Assembly (NCBI RefSeq): GCF_026168105.1
Contig: NZ_LBMW01000023.1
Location: 62,001-126,000, forward strand
Direction: 5' to 3'
DNA length: 64,000 nucleotides
Source of the DNA: Streptomyces hygroscopicus
GTDB taxonomy: Bacteria > Actinomycetota > Actinomycetes > Streptomycetales > Streptomycetaceae
Below, piece after piece: positions 1 through 8,228 of the stretch; position 1 is the stretch's first letter; every line of letters begins with the position of its first letter. A model generated the notes under the pieces. It saw only the letters and a list, made by a program, of their open reading frames with translations. It did no database searches and had not been told where the DNA came from. The translations under genes and the position numbers were made by a program.

Positions 1-459
1 GCGCCGCTGGCGTCGCCCCGAGGAATCGACGAAGACGTGCCGAACCGAGTCACTCTCCGACACATCAGGATCTGGCACTGGATGGACAGTTGTGTCAGGT
101 TCTGGGGGCGGCACGGTGAGGGCGTCGGCACGGGGTGCGCCCCACGACGTCGCGGTGTGCGGATCCCGCCCGACCGCGTAGGAATGCATCCCGGTGGCGT
201 AAGGACCCGTCCCCGGCGCACGGGTGTCACCACTCGGGTGCGTCCACTGCGCGAGTTGTACCTGGCCCCAGGGCATCGTGGCCGTGTCGGCGGTGGCGCT
301 GCCGCTGTGGTCGTACCCATGGGCATACGGGTACGCGACACCGTCGTACCCATGGGCATACGGGTACGCGACACCGTCGTACCCATGGGCATACGGGTAC
401 GCGACACCGTCGTACGGATCCTCGCCGTACGCTCTGCCGCTTTCGTCCGTCCACTGCAC
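1..459 (-). CDS. N-terminal part of a repeat-bearing protein, cut by the window edge
   Basis: Reading leftwards from a GTG at 459 (preceded by AGGACAGGAG) there is an open frame of 153 codons that runs off the window start. Residues 17-49 are three perfect copies of an 11-residue unit (DGVAYPYAHGY). The next part is proline-, threonine- and serine-rich, and the visible end reads VRHVFVDSSGRRQRR. A hydrophilic, disordered head ending in a basic VFVDxSGRR stretch is, from memory, common just before the first membrane helix of Streptomyces membrane or secreted enzymes. This suggests a cytoplasmic head of a membrane protein; that is inference. I cannot name the family. The rival plus-strand frame (224-505) reads the same repeat as SYPWAYGYATP but lacks a convincing start. 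Confidence 0.6.
   Translation of the reverse strand, partial: MQWTDESGRAYGEDPYDGVAYPYAHGYDGVAYPYAHGYDGVAYPYAHGYDHSGSATADTATMPWGQVQLAQWTHPSGDTRAPGTGPYATGMHSYAVGRDPHTATSWGAPRADALTVPPPEPDTTVHPVPDPDVSESDSVRHVFVDSSGRRQRR
311..409. repeat. Three tandem copies of a 33-bp unit
   Basis: Three identical 33-bp units begin at 311, 344 and 377, followed by a degenerate partial copy that diverges after about seven bases. The unit is a multiple of three, so it adds whole 11-residue blocks to the minus-strand protein. The absence of any mismatch indicates recent expansion or active homogenisation. Confidence 0.9.
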
Positions 460-616
460 GAGGCGTGCTCCTGTCCTGGCCGGCCAACTCGGTCGACCGC
501 AATGAGAGAGCCAACTCGGCCGGAAGTGTTACACCTCGACCCGGCGGCACGGCACATAACCGAACAAGAGGTGAGCATTCGGACTGGCTTCGTACCGCGT
601 TCCGGCGTGCGGCAGG

Positions 617-1264
617 ATGGCCACCGTGCGCGAGGCAAGGAGAGACCCTGCGGTCCAGGAGCGGCAGCTGCATGCTGCCGCCCTCACCGATGCCGTACAT
701 GCCGCGCAGAACGGTGACGAGGACGGGTTCCGCCGCGTCTACCGGACGGTGCACCCGATGCTGCTGCGCTATGTCCACACGCTGGTGGGCGGGGCCGACG
801 CCGAGGACGTGATGTCCGAGGCATGGCTCCACATCGCACGTGACCTCGGCTCGTTCCGAGGGAACGGTGACGGGTTCCGGGGCTGGGCCGCCAAGGTGGC
901 CCGCAACCGGGCGCTCGACCATCTGCGGCGCTCCGGCCGACGACCCCTGATCGGGGGCGACGAGAACGACCTGCTGGAACTGCCGTCGGCCTCCGACACG
1001 GCGAACGAGGCGCTCGAATCGGTGTCCACGGACCGCGCCCTGGCACTCATCGCGAGTCTCCCCCGCGAACAGGCGGAGGCTGTCCTGCTGCGCGTCGTGC
1101 TGGGGCTGGACGCCAAGCAGGCCGGACGGGTGCTGGGGAAGCGGCCGGGCACCGTGCGCGTCTGCGCCTACCGGGGCTTGAGGAAACTGGCCGAGATGCT
1201 GCGCACCGGTCAGCCGCCACGAACGGCCGTCCTCCGACCGGCGCTACTGGAGGACACCGCATGA
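617..1264 (+). CDS. ECF-type RNA polymerase sigma factor
   Basis: A 215-residue sigma-70-like factor. Region 2 spans about residues 38-106 (LLRYVHTLVG, then DAEDVMSEAWLHI and FRGWAAKVARNRALDHLRR), which binds core polymerase and the -10 element. Region 4 spans about 138-192 (LPREQAEAVLLRVVLGL, AGRVLGKRPGTVRV) and is the -35-reading helix-turn-helix. The linker is short and region 1 and most of region 3 are missing, as in ECF sigmas. The last base of its final sense codon and its stop overlap the ATG of the next gene (ATGA at 1261-1264), so the two are translationally coupled, the usual layout for a sigma with its regulator. The ATG at 617 has a weak ribosome site, so the start is uncertain. 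The target genes are not visible. Confidence 0.85.
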   Translation: MATVREARRDPAVQERQLHAAALTDAVHAAQNGDEDGFRRVYRTVHPMLLRYVHTLVGGADAEDVMSEAWLHIARDLGSFRGNGDGFRGWAAKVARNRALDHLRRSGRRPLIGGDENDLLELPSASDTANEALESVSTDRALALIASLPREQAEAVLLRVVLGLDAKQAGRVLGKRPGTVRVCAYRGLRKLAEMLRTGQPPRTAVLRPALLEDTA

Positions 1265-2028
1265 AGAAGCGCATGAAGAAAGGACAGCGGAACCGGCTGG
1301 ACGGCAGCACGGCCGAGCAGTTGCTGCAGCGTGTACCGGATGCTGCCGAGGGCGAGGAGTTCGGCACGTTGCCGGCGCTGCTGCGGGCGGCGGCCGCCGT
1401 GCCGGCCGTTCCCGACGACCCTTCGCCGACGGGTGGCGAGGAGGCGGCGGTGGCGGCCTTCCGGGCCGCCTCGGCCGGCATGCCCCGGCAGCGACGCCGT
1501 TGGACGCCGGGATTGGTCAAGGCCGGGATCGGCGCGGTGGCGGCGGCGCTGACATTCGGCGGGATGGCGGTGGCCGTCCAGACCGAGGCCTTCCATCTGC
1601 CGTTCCCGGGAGGATCGAAACGAGGCCCAGGCGGGGCGCAGGTCTCCGCCTCCGCGTCGGCGCGGCCTTCGACGACACCCGCGCCCGGTGAACTGCCCGA
1701 CGGCAGCGGCGCCGGCACGGCTTCCGCGGGCGGGCGCACCGGTGCACCCGCCTCCGGCGCGGCCGACCTGCCGGCGACGGACCGGTCGCTGCGCAGCCTG
1801 TGCACCGCTTACCGGGCGGCCCGGCGGGCGCACGGCGACTCGCATCCGCCGGGTGGACCCCGCCGTCTGGTCCAGGCCACGGGAAGCGAGGCGGCTGTCG
1901 CCGACTACTGCGCCCGCCTGCTTGCGTCGGGCGGGACCCGCGACACCGGGCACAGCGGCGACAGCACACCGGACAGCGGCGCCGCCGGAAGGACGCCGGC
2001 CGCCTCTTCCGACAAGAAGGCGAAGTGA
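1261..2028 (+). CDS. Single-pass membrane protein coupled to the ECF sigma gene, putative anti-sigma partner
   Basis: A 255-residue protein starting inside the stop codon of the sigma gene. It has a basic N-terminus (MKKRMKKGQRNR), a cytoplasmic segment of about 80 residues, one transmembrane helix at about 85-106, then an extracytoplasmic low-complexity Ser/Ala/Gly/Pro region and a small conserved-looking part around residues 175-220 (SLCTAYRAARRAH, VADYCARLL). No zinc-binding HxxxCxxC (ZAS) motif is seen, so it is not a classical zinc anti-sigma factor. The role as sigma partner rests on topology and gene coupling. Similar small membrane proteins next to ECF sigma genes are common in Streptomyces. 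Confidence 0.6.
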   Translation: MKKRMKKGQRNRLDGSTAEQLLQRVPDAAEGEEFGTLPALLRAAAAVPAVPDDPSPTGGEEAAVAAFRAASAGMPRQRRRWTPGLVKAGIGAVAAALTFGGMAVAVQTEAFHLPFPGGSKRGPGGAQVSASASARPSTTPAPGELPDGSGAGTASAGGRTGAPASGAADLPATDRSLRSLCTAYRAARRAHGDSHPPGGPRRLVQATGSEAAVADYCARLLASGGTRDTGHSGDSTPDSGAAGRTPAASSDKKAK

Positions 2029-2078
2029 CGACGCCCAGGTGCCGGGCCTGTTGCCGCGCCGCTGCCCTCCCACCAGGC

Positions 2079-2588
2079 CTACGAAGCCGAGGTCCGCGCT
2101 CTCGCCTCGGACCAGGTGTGGCCTATCGTCAGATCCGAACGTGCCGCCCCGTGCAGGCCGTTGAGCTCATCGATGACCAGCATGCTCAGCTCCAGCCGTC
2201 GCGCGGACGCGTCGCCGACAGGATGCCGGGCGCACTCCAGCAAGTCCCACACTCGCTGATTGACGGTCTTGGCCGCCTCGGCGGCGGCGTCGTCGCTCAG
2301 CAGAACCAGGCCCTCGAAGAGCACTGAGCGCCTGGCTTCCGCCGCCTCCATCTCCGACAGAGGTGCGGAGTTGTCCTCCCCGCGCTCCCACGCTTCGACA
2401 GCTTGCCTCGCAGTCCGCACCGCTTCTTTTACGCAGGAGATGTACTCGATATAGGTATCGAGCTTCCGCTCGTCCCACCGCGTGGCCAAGGTCCTTCGAA
2501 ACCTGGCTCGTTCGGCCATGGTGGTGGCGAAGAACGACGTGAGGGCTCCGACAAGGACGCCCACGAGGGTGATGATCTGACCGGCCAT
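2079..2588 (-). CDS. Small membrane-anchored protein of unknown function
   Basis: The frame encodes 169 residues from an ATG at 2588. A longer in-frame start at 2636 exists, but the internal Met directly precedes a hydrophobic helix (about residues 4-24) and has a GAGGG about 14 bases upstream. The rest is a soluble, strongly helical and charged cytoplasmic domain (DERKLDTYIEYISCVKEA; RRSVLFEGLVLLSDDAAAEAA) with likely coiled-coil character. Small one-helix proteins of this type are common in actinomycetes and have no assigned function. It is convergent with the sigma operon. I do not recognise a named family. Confidence 0.55.
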   Translation of the reverse strand: MAGQIITLVGVLVGALTSFFATTMAERARFRRTLATRWDERKLDTYIEYISCVKEAVRTARQAVEAWERGEDNSAPLSEMEAAEARRSVLFEGLVLLSDDAAAEAAKTVNQRVWDLLECARHPVGDASARRLELSMLVIDELNGLHGAARSDLTIGHTWSEARARTSAS

Positions 2589-2846
2589 GCCGGTCAAGCT
2601 ACCCTCACGTACTCCGCGGACGGGGTCGCCGGACATCGACGAGGTTGCCTGTACCGGCCGTTGACGCGGGTGGGCATGCCACGACCGGCCTGCCTCCGCA
2701 GGGACGGCGCGGACGCAGGAAGGCGCAGCAGGCGGCGTCCCGCTGCCCGGCCCGGTGGGCGACCGTCACATTCCGGCAACGGGCCTCCGCGTTCCACCAC
2801 GGCCCTGCCACGCTGATGGCATTCAACCACCGCACTCGGGGGTCCT

Positions 2847-3401
2847 GTGCGCCGTATCGTCCCAGCTGTCGTCCTGCTCGCCGGCTGCCTGCCGCTCACG
2901 GCCTCCTGCTCCGGCATCGCGGCTGCGTCCCGGCCCGGGCCGACCGTGACCGTGACGCGTTCCGCACCCGTCTCGGCATCCACCGGATCGCAGCCCGCGT
3001 CCACCGCCCCGGCCGCGGCTTCTCCGGCGGCCGCATCTCCCGTTGCCGCGTCTCCGGCTGCCGCGTCTCCGGCTGCCGTGCCCCCTGCGGCGCCCCGGCC
3101 CCGTCTCACCAACGCCTCGGCCGTGGTCTCGCAGTACTACCAGGACATCACCGACCACGACTACCCGGCCGCCTGGGCGCTCGGCGGGTCCAACATCGCG
3201 GGGACGAGCTACGGCCGGTGGGTAGCGGGCTTCGGCACCACCCGGAGCGTCACCCTGGGCACCATGAGCGAGTTCGGCGCGGCCCAGGTGGACGCAGTGC
3301 TGTACGCGACCCAGACCGACGGCACTGTGCAGGTGTACGAGGGCACGTACACCGTGTCCGACGGCATCCTGATCCACGCGTCGATCCGCAGGGCGGGGTG
3401 A
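2847..3401 (+). CDS. Putative secreted lipoprotein
   Basis: A 184-residue protein from GTG 2847. The N-terminus is a type II signal peptide: two arginines, a hydrophobic core and a lipobox LTASC with the lipid-accepting Cys at residue 21. A low-complexity linker follows (about 40-85), with near-repeats of ASPAA that would act as a flexible tether. The C-terminal globular part (about 88-184) begins with ASAVVSQYYQDITDHDYPAAWAL, a pattern typical of NTF2-like or DUF4878-like domains of secreted actinobacterial proteins. The upstream ribosome site is weak. The role is unknown; a cell-surface ligand-binding function is only a guess from fold type. Confidence 0.6.
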   Translation: MRRIVPAVVLLAGCLPLTASCSGIAAASRPGPTVTVTRSAPVSASTGSQPASTAPAAASPAAASPVAASPAAASPAAVPPAAPRPRLTNASAVVSQYYQDITDHDYPAAWALGGSNIAGTSYGRWVAGFGTTRSVTLGTMSEFGAAQVDAVLYATQTDGTVQVYEGTYTVSDGILIHASIRRAG

Positions 3402-3952
3402 CCACGGGGCAGCCGTCGCAGCTGTTCCGCCGCCGGGCCGGAGGACCAGCCGGTTTGCGGTTTGCGGTTGCGGAGGCTGCCCCGGAGTTCGAAGCTTTCG
3501 CGGTCACGCCTCGGTGGCGGGTCTGGGCGGGACCGTCCATGTCCTGGCGCCGCGGGTCCGTGGACGGAACCTGAGTCGTCGTCACGTCGGCGCGGCCGGG
3601 GTCGCTCGCCCATGGGCCCGGTCTTCGGCCGGGGCCCGGTTCCCTTGGGCATCGGCGGGTTGCCTGCGAACTGATTCTGCGTCATCGAACCGGTGATTGA
3701 GGCCGGTCGATGCCGGGCGGCGGGCTCGCATCGCAGCCGTTCGCGTGGTGGGGGTTGCTGCTGATGGGGGTGCTGCCGACTGGGTTACTTTTAGGCCTGG
3801 AGGCACTCGGAGGGAGTACGGGTTGGCTCGTTTTCCGTGTCCTGCGGTGGTGGGGCGTGGTGATCGGGTTGAAGGTGATCACGGTGCTGCTGCGATTCCG
3901 CTGTGCCGGCGTGGTGCCGGCCTTCGTGGTGGCGGCGAAAGGACTACCTCTT
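3402..3952. other. Gene-poor stretch upstream of the putative sortase substrate
   Basis: About 550 bases without a convincing gene. One plus-strand frame starting at 3710 runs into the next gene, but its first 81 residues are hydrophobic and have no ribosome site, so I treat them as untranslated. A short minus-strand frame from 3685 reads sensibly for about 30 residues and then dissolves; it may be a decayed gene. The promoter of the surface-protein/sortase pair is probably near 3900. Confidence 0.4.
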
Positions 3953-4969
3953 ATGCGAGTGACCCGGACCGTGTTCGCCTCCGCGGCAGTTGCCGCGGCC
4001 GTTGCGCTTTCCGCTCCCGCCGTGCATGCCGTGTCGGTGACCGAGCTTAGGGCATCGGACGGCGGTACCTCCTACGGCGGCGAGAGACACGACACGTCCA
4101 AGGACGACGAGGGCAAGGAGGAGCACGGCGGCTCGAAGGACGAGTCGCGCGGTGACGAGAACGCCGGTGGCGGCGACATGGCCATGACCGAGAACGAGGA
4201 CGGCGGCCGGAACAACGAGAAGGCGGGCGGGTGGTCGAAGGGGAAGGAGGGCTCGTCCAAGGAAGGCTCGTCCAAGGAAGGCTCGGCAAAGGAAGGCTAC
4301 TCCAAGGAAGGCTCGTCACAGGCGCCACGTGGTTCGGTGAAGGCCGGTGGCGGTGCGCTGGCCCTGCGGTCGGACGACGACGACCACGGAGGAGAGCACT
4401 GGCGTCCGGGCAAGGAGCACGGTGATGCGCAGGCCGGTGGCGGCGCACAGGCCATGCGTTCCGGTGGGGCCGGTGGTCCCTCGAGCCGGCGGGCCGACTC
4501 GTCGATCAAGCCGCGCGGTGGCGTGAAGGCCGGTGGCGGCGCGCTGGCCCTGCGGAAGATCGACGACGACGGCGGTCGGCCGGACGAGAACGGCGGTCGC
4601 CCGGACGAGAAGGGCGACAAGGGCGACTCGTCGGAGGGCAGGCCGGAGAGTGGGGCGCAGGCCGAAAACGGCGACCCGTCGTCCATGGCGGGCGGCGAGG
4701 AGGGCGGCCAGAGCGAGGAACACGGCGGCCAGAACAACCAGCAGGGCGGCGGCGAGGACGAGCAGGGCGCCCGGAACAGCGCGCGCGGCGGCCAGAGCGG
4801 TGAGAACGAGCGTTCTAGCAAGCCGACTGGCGGAGTGAAGGCCGGTGGCGGCGGGCTGGCGCAGTCCAGCAACGGTCTGGCCGCGGGTTCGGCGCTGCTG
4901 CTCGGCGGCCTCGGAGCGGGCGTGTACATGCTGCGGCGCCGCGGCGCGTCGAATGCTGCCGGTGCCTGA
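3953..4969 (+). CDS. Secreted, C-terminally anchored low-complexity surface protein, likely sortase substrate
   Basis: A 338-residue protein from ATG 3953, preceded by AAAGGA. A Sec signal peptide occupies residues 1-26 (cleavage likely after APAVHA). The mature body is extremely hydrophilic (Gly, Ser, Glu, Lys, Asp), with five SKEG-type repeats near residues 100-122 and four spaced copies of an AGGG motif (SVKAGGGALAL, DAQAGGGAQAM, GVKAGGGALAL, GVKAGGGGLAQ). The C-terminus has a 20-residue hydrophobic helix followed by LRRRG, the layout of a cell-wall sorting signal, but no LPXTG or LAXTG is present; the nearest sequence is LAQSSNG. The class F sortase gene lies immediately downstream. An intergenic hairpin separates the two. 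Function is unknown; a spacer-like wall protein is plausible. Confidence 0.7.
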   Translation: MRVTRTVFASAAVAAAVALSAPAVHAVSVTELRASDGGTSYGGERHDTSKDDEGKEEHGGSKDESRGDENAGGGDMAMTENEDGGRNNEKAGGWSKGKEGSSKEGSSKEGSAKEGYSKEGSSQAPRGSVKAGGGALALRSDDDDHGGEHWRPGKEHGDAQAGGGAQAMRSGGAGGPSSRRADSSIKPRGGVKAGGGALALRKIDDDGGRPDENGGRPDEKGDKGDSSEGRPESGAQAENGDPSSMAGGEEGGQSEEHGGQNNQQGGGEDEQGARNSARGGQSGENERSSKPTGGVKAGGGGLAQSSNGLAAGSALLLGGLGAGVYMLRRRGASNAAGA

Positions 4970-5001
4970 TCAACCGGTGCTCGCCCGGTTGCTGTGTGGC
5001 C

Positions 5002-5039
5002 GCGGCCGCTGTCGCCCTGGGAAGGGCGCCAGCGGCCGC
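5002..5039 (+). terminator. Long GC-rich hairpin between surface protein and sortase genes
   Basis: Arms 5002-5018 (GCGGCCGCTGTCGCCCT) and 5023-5039 pair over 17 bp with a single mismatch around a GGGA loop. There is no U-tract, as is usual in Streptomyces. Its place between two same-strand genes suggests partial termination or mRNA stabilisation, giving more substrate transcript than sortase transcript. Confidence 0.65.
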
Positions 5040-5117
5040 CGCTGCGACTTCGATGCCGGCTGCTGCCCGGCCTGCTGATGTCTGACCGTCGCCCCCGCTG
5101 ATGAAAGGCATTGTCCG

Positions 5118-5936
5118 ATGGCCCTCTCGCAGCCGCCCCCGCCGGATCAGCCGCAGAACGGACCCGCTTCCCGTGCTTTCGGCCGTGCTCTGCTGTGGCC
5201 GGCCACGGCGGTGGTCCTGGGCGTTCTGCTCATCCACAACTCACTGACAAGTCCGGCGGATCCCAAGCCGCCGGCCCCGCCCACGGCCGTCGCCGAGCCC
5301 ACCGGCGTCGCCGAGCCCACAGCCGTGGCCGAACCCGCGCCCGCCACCCCGCCCGCGGTCGCTCCTCCCACCACGGCGGTCCCCCCGCCCGCGGCACTCG
5401 CCCCACCCGCGGCCGGCGCCCCGGGAGAGCCGGGTCCGAGAGCGACGGCGAGCCCGTCGGGGCAGGGATTGCCACGGTCGGTACCGAAGCGGATCGTGAT
5501 TCCGCAGATCGGGGTCGACGCGCCGTTCACCGGTCTGTCCCTGAGCACCTCGGGGCAGTTGAACCCGCCGCCCTCGAACAACAAGAATCTGGTGGGCTGG
5601 TTCAAGGACGGGGCCTCGCCGGGTGAGCGGGGGGCGTCGATCGTGGTGGGGCACCTCGACACCAAGACCGGGCCGGCGGTGTTCGTGCTGTTGCGCACCC
5701 TGAAGCCGGGCAACATGGTGGACATCACCCGCGCGGACGGCAACGTCGCCAGCTTCAAGGTCGATTCCGTCGACACCTTCAGCAAGGCCCACTTCCCCAA
5801 CAACCGGGTCTACGCCGACGCTCCGACCCCTCAGCTGCGGTTGATCACCTGCGGCGGAAACTACAACCACCGCGTCCACGACTACGAGGACAACGTGGTC
5901 GTATTCGCCCATCTCGACTCGGTCAGGCGTCCGTGA
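5118..5936 (+). CDS. Class F sortase (membrane transpeptidase)
   Basis: A 272-residue sortase with one N-terminal membrane helix (about 26-41), a Pro/Ala-rich linker (45-115) and a C-terminal sortase fold beginning at VPKRIVIPQIGVDAPF. Catalytic residues are visible: His179 in VVGHLDT, Cys245 in RLITCGG (the TLxTC-type motif) and Arg252 in NHRVHDYEDN. Sortases cut a sorting signal and join the protein to the cell wall, or to another amine. The short form, the linker and the CGG...HRVHDYE signature fit the actinobacterial class F group. The ATG at 5118 is preceded by GAAAGG. The preceding gene is the obvious candidate substrate. In Streptomyces the biological role of class F enzymes is poorly known. 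Confidence 0.88.
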   Translation: MALSQPPPPDQPQNGPASRAFGRALLWPATAVVLGVLLIHNSLTSPADPKPPAPPTAVAEPTGVAEPTAVAEPAPATPPAVAPPTTAVPPPAALAPPAAGAPGEPGPRATASPSGQGLPRSVPKRIVIPQIGVDAPFTGLSLSTSGQLNPPPSNNKNLVGWFKDGASPGERGASIVVGHLDTKTGPAVFVLLRTLKPGNMVDITRADGNVASFKVDSVDTFSKAHFPNNRVYADAPTPQLRLITCGGNYNHRVHDYEDNVVVFAHLDSVRRP

Positions 5937-6550
5937 GACATCACCGCGCAGGGGCCGGGCCGGGTGGTCGGGGCCGTTGGGTTCGTTGAGGTCGTCGAGT
6001 TCGTTCAGCAGAGCCGGCGGGCGCGTCCCGTGCCCGTCGGCCCGGCCGTGGAAGCCGCAGGTCACCGGCGAGGTGCCCGCCGCTGCCCACCCTTCCGTAC
6101 GGACCCGTACCAGGGCCTCCCCGGGATCGGCCCGTCACCTCGCGTGATGCGTCACGGCTGACGGCTCACGGCTACGGCTCACTGCTCGCGGCGGACTGCT
6201 CATCGCGCATCGCTCAACGGGGCAAAAAAGCTCACGGCGTACAGCGCATGGCGCACAGCGCACGGCGCACGGCGCACAGCGCACAGCGCACGGCGCGGCT
6301 TGCGACGACATGGTCCGGTGCGGGGGCGCGGACTAGCCTGGGAAGTGCTCGGGCGACCGTTCAGGCCAGGGGCTCTCCCGACGTCGAACTTCAGACGGGC
6401 GCGCGCTATGCGCCCACGGCCCGTTGCCCCGTTGATGTCAGGGGCGCCTTGCAAGGCCGATGCCCATACCCGTACCGGGCTTTTCGTTCTGCCGCCGGGA
6501 CACCGCTTCGCATGGCCGACCGGCGTGCGAAGCAGGCAGGAGAAAGAGAG
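5937..6550. other. Gene-free stretch with short-unit repeats
   Basis: About 610 bases with no supported gene. Between about 6150 and 6300 the sequence is built from short CGGCTCACGG-type and GCGCACAGC/GCGCACGGC-type units. The final 13 bases before 6551 form a very strong ribosome site (AGGAGAAAGAGAG) for the DUF1326 gene. The promoter for that gene presumably lies near 6400-6500. Confidence 0.5.
6230..6298. repeat. Tandem array of 9-10-bp GCGCACRGC units
   Basis: Roughly seven imperfect copies of GCGCACAGC or GCGCACGGC in direct orientation. The unit length varies between nine and ten bases, so it cannot encode a clean protein repeat. No gene covers it. Confidence 0.7.
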
Positions 6551-7165
6551 ATGGCTTGGAATCTGAGCGGCACATATGTGGAGAGCTGCAACTGCGACGT
6601 CGTGTGTCCGTGCACCACCTCGGGCCTCACCGCACCCGCCGACCAGGAGCGCTGCCAGGTGACTCTGGCGTTCAACGTCGCATCCGGCGAGATCGACGGC
6701 GTGGACGTGGCGGGCCTCAGCGTCGTCGTCTTCGCCGACACGCCCCGCGTGATGGCCGAGGGCGGCTGGCAGGTGGTCCTGTACGTCGACGGTTCGGCCG
6801 ACGACAGCCAGGCGGAGGCGCTGGGCAAGGTCTTCTCGGGGCAGGTCGGCGGGCCGATGGCGGCGGTCACCCCCCTCATCGGTGAGGTCCTCGGCGTCGA
6901 ACGCGTCCCCATCGACCACCTCGACGAGGGCCGCCGCCACACCGTGCGCGTGGCGGACGCCATCGACATCGAGATCGAGGACCAGGTGGCTCCGCAGTTC
7001 GGCGAGGACGGCCCGGTGATGGGGCTGACAGGCATGTTCCATCCGGCGAACAGCACGCTGACGGTCGCGCGGTCCACCCGGGCGGTCGGCAACGACGTGC
7101 ACGGCCGCTCGTGGGACTTCACCGGCCGCAACGGACACTCGGCGTCCTTCTCATGGTCGGCGTGA
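6551..7165 (+). CDS. DUF1326 domain protein
   Basis: A 204-residue cytoplasmic protein from ATG 6551, which has the best ribosome site of the area. The N-terminus carries the DUF1326 cysteine cluster ESCNCDVVCPC (Cys13, 15, 19, 21), suited to metal or redox chemistry, followed by the conserved FNVASGEIDGVDVAGL region and a central beta-rich domain. The longer in-frame extension upstream (to 6248) is repeat DNA and is rejected as coding. The next gene is DUF2182, and the two families are often adjacent in bacterial genomes, suggesting joint action. Their biochemical role is not established to my knowledge. Confidence 0.85.
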   Translation: MAWNLSGTYVESCNCDVVCPCTTSGLTAPADQERCQVTLAFNVASGEIDGVDVAGLSVVVFADTPRVMAEGGWQVVLYVDGSADDSQAEALGKVFSGQVGGPMAAVTPLIGEVLGVERVPIDHLDEGRRHTVRVADAIDIEIEDQVAPQFGEDGPVMGLTGMFHPANSTLTVARSTRAVGNDVHGRSWDFTGRNGHSASFSWSA

Positions 7166-7920
7166 CCAGAACAACGCTGATCGTCCGCCGCGGAGCCGGC
7201 TGCACCTGGCTCGTGCTGCTCGCTGCGGCCGCCTGGACATGGTGGGTGCTGCGCTGGGGCGGTACGGGGAACCCGGCGATGGTCGGGGGTCTGCTCGCCT
7301 TCGTAGGCATGTGGACGGTGATGACGGCCGCGATGATGCTGCCTGCCACGGCGCCCATCGCCTCTTTGTACGCGCGGACGGCCGCGGTTCACCGGGCGCC
7401 GCGCATGATCGCGTTCACCGCCGGCTACGTACTGGTGTGGGCGGCCGCCGGGCTGCCTGCCTACGCCCTGGCCGCCGGCGCGGCTCAGGCGGGGACGGCG
7501 CGCACGGCGACGGGGACGGCGGTGGCCGCCGCTGTTTTCGCCGTCAACGGCGTCTACCAGCTCACCCCGCTCAAGGATCGCTGCCTCGCCAAGTGCCGAT
7601 CGCCGATCGGGCTGATGCTGCGCTACGCGTCGTACAGGGGGGCGTCCCGCCATCTGCGGGCCGGTGCGCATCACGGCGCCTCCTGCCTGGGGTGCTGCTG
7701 GTCCTTGATGCTGCTGTTCGCCGCGTTCGGTGTGATGAACCTGTGGGCCATGGTGGGCCTGGCCGCCGCCGTCACCGCGGAGAAGCGCCTGCCGGAGGGG
7801 TACCTGGTCGCCCGGGTCGTCGGCATCACCTCGCTGGGCCTCGCCGTCGCCGTCTTCTGGGTACCCGCGCTGGCCCCCAACCTCACCCACGGCGGCATGG
7901 GCGGGATGCGCACCGCGTGA
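7153..7920 (+). CDS. DUF2182 polytopic membrane protein
   Basis: About 255 residues from ATG 7153, or 252 from GTG 7162, which overlaps the stop of the DUF1326 gene as GTGA. Either start makes the pair translationally coupled. It has about seven membrane helices. Family features are MWTVMTAAMMLPATAPIASLYAR near residue 55, YQLTPLKDRCLAKCRSPIG near 140 and a conserved HHGASCLGCCWSLMLLFAAFGVMNL. The repeated cysteines and Met-rich helix suggest metal handling, as does the Cys cluster of its partner; this is inference. DUF2182 proteins have been described as predicted metal-binding membrane proteins. Confidence 0.85.
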   Translation: MVGVTRTTLIVRRGAGCTWLVLLAAAAWTWWVLRWGGTGNPAMVGGLLAFVGMWTVMTAAMMLPATAPIASLYARTAAVHRAPRMIAFTAGYVLVWAAAGLPAYALAAGAAQAGTARTATGTAVAAAVFAVNGVYQLTPLKDRCLAKCRSPIGLMLRYASYRGASRHLRAGAHHGASCLGCCWSLMLLFAAFGVMNLWAMVGLAAAVTAEKRLPEGYLVARVVGITSLGLAVAVFWVPALAPNLTHGGMGGMRTA

Positions 7921-8228
7921 GCAGGAGGCGCTACCTTGCCAGGGGTGTGCCGGGCGGCTGCAGGATCCGGGGGTGGCCTTTTTGCGCACCGTCAGCCGGT
8001 GATGCCGGATCTCCGCGCGTTCATGGCGACGACCGCGGCGTGCCTGGGACAGGCGACCGCCCGGTTGCCGTAGCCCGCGCGACACCCGGTCCGGTGTTCC
8101 GGTCGCGCTCGGAGCGCTGGTGATAATCGGGGCATGGCCCTCCCGCTCTCCGTCTCCGAGTTCCGCCGATCCAGGCTTGCCCGCCGGGGGCCTGCCCTGC
8201 GCGTGTCCCCGGACGCACGGGCCGTTGC
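7921..8228. other. 308-bp intergenic stretch with one possible leader ORF
   Basis: Between the DUF2182 stop and the GTG of the nucleotidyltransferase-like gene I see no gene of normal length. The only candidate is the 32-codon frame at 8134-8232. No clear terminator or palindrome was noted. Confidence 0.4.

Noticed and set aside
224..505. Plus-strand frame reading the 33-bp repeats as SYPWAYGYATP
   Set aside because: No ribosome site and incoherent flanks; the minus-strand frame has a start with AGGACAGGAG and stays open to the window edge.
3710..3952. 81-residue N-terminal extension of the surface protein
   Set aside because: The internal Met at 3953 starts a proper signal peptide and has a ribosome site; the extension would bury the signal.
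6248..6550. Upstream extension of the DUF1326 gene
   Set aside because: It translates repeat DNA, and the ATG at 6551 has a far better ribosome site.
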